Shown here piece by piece: positions 5,760 to 7,575 of a stretch of 7,575 bases of DNA (position 1 is its first letter; every line of letters starts with the position of its first letter). The position numbers and the translations under genes were made by a program. The notes under the pieces were generated by a model. It was not told where the DNA came from, ran no database searches, and saw nothing but the letters and a program-made list of their open reading frames with translations. This DNA is from an uncultured Paracoccaceae bacterium (GTDB taxonomy: Bacteria; Pseudomonadota; Alphaproteobacteria; Rhodobacterales; Rhodobacteraceae). Where the stretch lies: assembly GCA_937900975.1 (NCBI GenBank), contig CALCPC010000169.1, forward strand, positions 1 to 7,575, read 5' to 3'.

Positions 5760-5841
5760 GAGACCGGACACGGGCCGAGAAGGCCGAAGCGCGAGGACGA
5801 GGACGGCGCAGGGCGTGTCGCGCCGCGGCGGCGCGCGGCGC

Positions 5842-6504
5842 TTAACGCGGCGGGTCGGGCGCGACAAGCCAGCGGGCCAGCAGAACGGCAAGCCCCGCGC
5901 CCAGGATCTGGGCCAGGATAAAGCCCGGCGTATCGACCGGGCGGATGCCCGAAAACGTGTCCGACAGGCTGCGGGCGATGGCGACGGCGGGGTTGGCAAA
6001 GCTGGTCGAGGCGGTGAACCAATAGGCCGCGGTGATGTAAAGCCCGACCAGCCAGGGCACCGCTTCGGCCCGGTGGCGCAGCCCTGCGAAGATGACGGTG
6101 ACCAGGCCGAAGGTCGCCACGACCTCGGCCAGCCATTGCGCGGGCCCGGTGCGCGCGGTGGTCGAGATCTGCCAGAGCGGTTGCTTGAACATCGCATGGG
6201 CGATGAGCGCCCCAAGGATGCCGCCCCCGATCTGTGCCGCGCCATACGCCAGCGCGCGCGGCGTCGCGATCGCGCCGCGCAGGCGGAAGGCAAGCGTGAC
6301 CGCGGGATTGAAATGCGCGCCCGAGATCGGTCCGAGACAGGTGATCAAGACAACCAGGATGGCGCCCGTGGGCAGCGTGTTGGCAAGAAGCGCCAGCGCG
6401 CCGTCGCCGGTCAGCGTCTCGGCCATGATGCCAGAGCCGACGACGGTGCCCACCAGAAACCCGGTGCCAAGCGCCTCGGCCGCAAGCCGGCGCGCGGGGG
6501 TCAT
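5842..6504 (-). CDS. Aquaporin family (MIP) channel, AqpS-like
   Basis: This 220-residue inner-membrane channel has six hydrophobic segments and both half-helix motifs: SGAHFNPAVTLAF with N66-A68, and STSFANPAVAIARS with N171-A173. Length is at the short end of the family. The second NPA is followed by V174, where most aquaporins and glycerol facilitators have the selectivity-filter Arg. This, with the YWFTASTSFANPAV and DTFSGIRP blocks, places it near the bacterial AqpS-like group, some of whose members carry arsenite or methylarsenicals. A wider, less water-selective pore is inferred; the solute is unknown. The ATG at 6504 has GGAGG at 6511-6515. It is monocistronic and converges on the ArsR-SRPBCC operon. 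No arsenic gene (arsC, arsB, arsH) is in the window, so an arsenic role is unproven. Confidence 0.93.
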   Translation of the reverse strand: MTPARRLAAEALGTGFLVGTVVGSGIMAETLTGDGALALLANTLPTGAILVVLITCLGPISGAHFNPAVTLAFRLRGAIATPRALAYGAAQIGGGILGALIAHAMFKQPLWQISTTARTGPAQWLAEVVATFGLVTVIFAGLRHRAEAVPWLVGLYITAAYWFTASTSFANPAVAIARSLSDTFSGIRPVDTPGFILAQILGAGLAVLLARWLVAPDPPR

Positions 6505-6510
6505 GCGCGC

Positions 6511-6515
6511 CCTCC
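6511..6515 (-). promoter_or_regulatory. Ribosome binding site for the aquaporin gene
   Basis: GGAGG on the minus strand is six bases before the ATG at 6504, a strong match that fixes the start. Confidence 0.75.
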
Positions 6516-6557
6516 ACGCACGCCAAGCCGCGCGCGCCAGGACACAGGCGATCTGGG

Positions 6558-6665
6558 TGCGCGCCCGATCACGGGCGATTTTGGTATGCGCCCGATCACG
6601 GGCGACAAACCATGCAGGACGACCATGCGCGCCAAGTCATGCGCAGCGGGTCACGGACGGGCAAG
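6558..6665. repeat. 27-nt hairpin array upstream of the aquaporin gene, two clear and two decayed units
   Basis: An identical 16-mer, cgcccgatcacgggcg, occurs at 6562-6577 and 6589-6604, exactly 27 nt apart. It is a stem of cgcccg with cgggcg around a 4-nt loop (atca). Two further 27-nt blocks from 6612 and 6639 begin atgc and keep scattered matches (cac, gggc, caag), consistent with decayed copies. The array lies in the probable 5' leader of the aquaporin mRNA. Confidence 0.7.
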
Positions 6666-7026
6666 CGAGACAAGGCCATGCCCTTCTGATGGGCCGGCTT
6701 GGGGCAAGGCGTCAAGACGGGGTTTTTGCGGGCGCCGAAACGCGCTGCGCGATGCGCCCTCTAGCCCCCCAACCTCTCCGCGCGCCGCGCCGGCCAAAAA
6801 TTCCGGTGAGAGGCCGGCGGGTCCCGACCCTCGCTGAGCCGGGCACCCCCCAAAACGCGCATGCGGGTGGTGGGGCGGACGCGTTGCGCCGCGCTGCGGA
6901 CGGGCGCGCGGCGGGTTAAGGCGGGGCTTACCCCGCTCGGCTACGCCTCCGCCCCGGCGCCGCCCGAGATCCGTCCGACAGGCCAGCGGCGTAAGACGTG
7001 CGGGCGTATTTCTGTCGGATCGCCCG
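6666..7026. other. Noncoding gap with several GC-rich dyads
   Basis: No credible gene is seen on either strand: the open frames are Arg/Pro/Ala-rich with no recognisable domain. Structures visible are cgccggcc with ggccggcg (6788-6795 and 6812-6819, 16-nt loop), gcgggg-ctta-ccccgc (6921-6936), CCGACAG with CTGTCGG (6975-6981 and 7012-7018) and GCGGGCG with CGCCCGC (7000-7006 and 7021-7027). The last two pairs interleave. A minus-strand TTGACG at 6715-6710 could serve as an aquaporin -35, but no convincing -10 follows. The segment around 6918-6970 is strongly GC-biased with short gctcggctacgcctccg-like sequence. Confidence 0.5.
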
Positions 7027-7147
7027 CGCCCCGGAGGGGCGGGAGCTAAAATCGCCCCGGAGGGGCGGGAGCTAAAATCGCCCCGGAGGGGCGGAGATAC
7101 AAAACGCGCCCTTGGGGTGTATCGCAAAAGCCCCGAGGGGCCGAAAA
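7027..7147 (+). repeat. 26-nt tandem hairpin array in the leader of the spike-base gene
   Basis: Units start at 7027, 7053, 7079, 7105 and 7131. The first two are identical over 26 bases (cgccccggaggggcg then ggagctaaaat), the third is slightly changed, the fourth strongly changed, and the fifth is partial (ccccgaggggccgaaaa). Each of the first three holds a perfect 6-bp stem, cgcccc-gga-ggggcg, followed by an A-rich spacer. The array runs into the ribosome binding site of the gene at 7159. Confidence 0.93.
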
Positions 7148-7150
7148 GGA
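7146..7150 (+). promoter_or_regulatory. Ribosome binding site for the spike-base gene
   Basis: AAGGA lies eight bases before ATG 7159. It favours this start over the in-frame GTG at 7117, which lies inside the hairpin array. Confidence 0.65.
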
Positions 7151-7158
7151 CAGGACCG

Positions 7159-7419
7159 ATGGACAGCTACAAAGATTTCGCCAGCACGTTGACAGCACCG
7201 GTGCGCGCCGCCGAGGCCGCGCCCAACGGCGCGACCACTGTTTTCGGCCATGTGCCGCGCGCGCTTTACGTGGGCGGCGGCGGCGATCTTCAGATCGAGA
7301 TGGCCGATGGCGGGATCGTGACGCTGCCCGGCGTGCCGGGCGGCAGCCTGTTGCCGCTGCGCGCGGTGCGGGTGCTGAACGGCGGCACGACGGCGACGGG
7401 GGTGGTCGCGCTCTGGTAA
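7159..7419 (+). CDS. Spike base protein, RCAP_rcc01079 (GTA head spike) family
   Basis: This 86-residue protein ends in RAVRVLNGGTTATGVVALW (68-86), and its middle reads VPRALYVGGGGDLQIEMADG (32-51). Both blocks are typical of the small beta-rich family named after RCAP_rcc01079, the base of the head spike on the R. capsulatus gene transfer agent; homologues also occur in phages and prophages. In R. capsulatus the spike genes lie away from the main GTA cluster and the spikes bind the capsule. Family length is about 85-110 residues, so the protein is complete. The start ATG 7159 follows AAGGA by eight bases. No head, tail or lysis gene is near it in this window; the right flank is cut. A hairpin array lies directly upstream, and another begins within its last codons. 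Its role in this organism is inferred only from the family. Confidence 0.8.
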   Translation: MDSYKDFASTLTAPVRAAEAAPNGATTVFGHVPRALYVGGGGDLQIEMADGGIVTLPGVPGGSLLPLRAVRVLNGGTTATGVVALW

Positions 7420-7549
7420 GCGCGCAGCAAAAGGGGGCGCTTTGGTAAGCGCGCGGGAATAGCGGCGCTTTGGTAAGCGCTCGGGGGAACGGGTGCTCTA
7501 GTAGCACCGCGAAGAAGGGGGGCCTTGGTCAGGCTGCGGGGGGGGGGTG
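7411..7549 (+). repeat. 27-29-nt tandem array starting in the last codons and stop of the spike-base gene
   Basis: Units start at 7411 (29 nt), 7440 (28), 7468 (28), 7496 (27) and 7523. The shared core is ctctggtaagcgc or ctttggtaagcgc, then a purine-rich stretch ending gggcg or gggtg. The first unit encodes the final Leu-Trp and the TAA (7411-7419). Units two and three keep tggtaagcgc exactly; units four and five decay (ctctagtagcacc, ccttggtcaggc). The purine run grows toward the poly-G tracts at the window end. Confidence 0.88.
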
Positions 7550-7575
7550 CGATTTGCCCCCGCCGGGGGGGGGGG
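7538..7575 (+). other. Poly-G tracts at the window end, possible contig edge
   Basis: Runs of 10 G (7538-7547) and 11 G (7565-7575, to the last base) flank a short segment with ccccc-gcc-ggggg pairing (7557-7569). Such homopolymers often stop sequencing or assembly, so the last bases may be unreliable. Confidence 0.6.

Noticed and set aside
4905..6293. Minus-strand ORF of 462 codons
   Set aside because: It is antisense to the ArsR and SRPBCC genes and out of frame with the aquaporin; the composition is unlike a protein family.
4935..6504. Arsenic-resistance operon (ArsR plus aquaporin)
   Set aside because: The regulator has no metal-binding Cys motif, it pairs with an SRPBCC gene, the aquaporin is convergent, and no other ars gene is present.
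5632..6837. Plus-strand ORF of 401 codons
   Set aside because: It overlaps the SRPBCC end out of frame and the aquaporin antisense; it is highly Arg/Gly-rich with no motif.
6975..7027. H-type pseudoknot
   Set aside because: The order of the arms fits, but only two bases (7019-7020) would have to cross a 7-bp stem, which is too short.
6651..7127. Minus-strand ORF of 158 codons in the noncoding gap
   Set aside because: It is low-complexity Arg/Pro/Gly sequence that runs through the 26-nt hairpin array; it has no domain and no ribosome site.
7117..7158. GTG start 14 codons earlier for the spike-base gene
   Set aside because: It lies in the hairpin array without a ribosome site; ATG 7159 has AAGGA at a good distance.

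Overview
The window is GC-rich DNA, most likely from an alphaproteobacterium of the Rhodobacterales / Paracoccaceae type. This is an inference from base composition, from the protein family resemblances, and from a small gene matching the RCAP_rcc01079 head-spike-base family of the Rhodobacter gene transfer agent (GTA). The window starts inside a large gene and ends in a poly-G run that may be a contig edge.

Layout, left to right. (1) 1-2010 (+): the C-terminal end of a multidomain iterative polyketide / PUFA-type synthase, with a ketoreductase domain followed by a double-hotdog dehydratase that carries two in-frame 24-nt repeat insertions. (2) 1996-2326: tandem repeats of 25, 12 and 14 nt. 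(3) 2343-2816 (+): a DUF1203 protein. (4) 2899-2950: a compact palindromic element between convergent genes. (5) 2951-4671 (-): rfbC-rfbB, two dTDP-L-rhamnose enzymes overlapping by 4 nt. (6) 4672-4934: a divergent regulatory region with a 28-nt hairpin array and two dyads. (7) 4935-5717 (+): an ArsR-type repressor and an SRPBCC/AHSA1-like protein in a two-gene operon. (8) 5842-6504 (-): a short aquaporin with Val in place of the selectivity-filter Arg after the second NPA. (9) 6505-7158: 650 bases without a credible gene, holding two hairpin arrays and other dyads. (10) 7159-7419 (+): a GTA-type spike base protein. (11) 7411-7575: another tandem array and the poly-G end.

The genes are ordinary accessory and housekeeping functions and do not form one pathway. 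rfbC-rfbB supplies dTDP-4-keto-rhamnose for a surface polysaccharide, and the spike protein family is linked to capsule-binding spikes in R. capsulatus, but nothing here ties them together.

The most unusual signal is not a gene. Nearly every gap, and two loops in the synthase, carries its own tandem array. Most units are 24-29 nt; the arrays do not share a sequence from locus to locus, but most intergenic units contain a perfect or near-perfect hairpin. At three gene ends (synthase, SRPBCC, spike) the first unit includes the last codons and the stop codon, so the array looks like a local copy of the gene end. This suggests a genome-wide process that makes short-period hairpin arrays from whatever sequence is present, rather than a dispersed repeat family.
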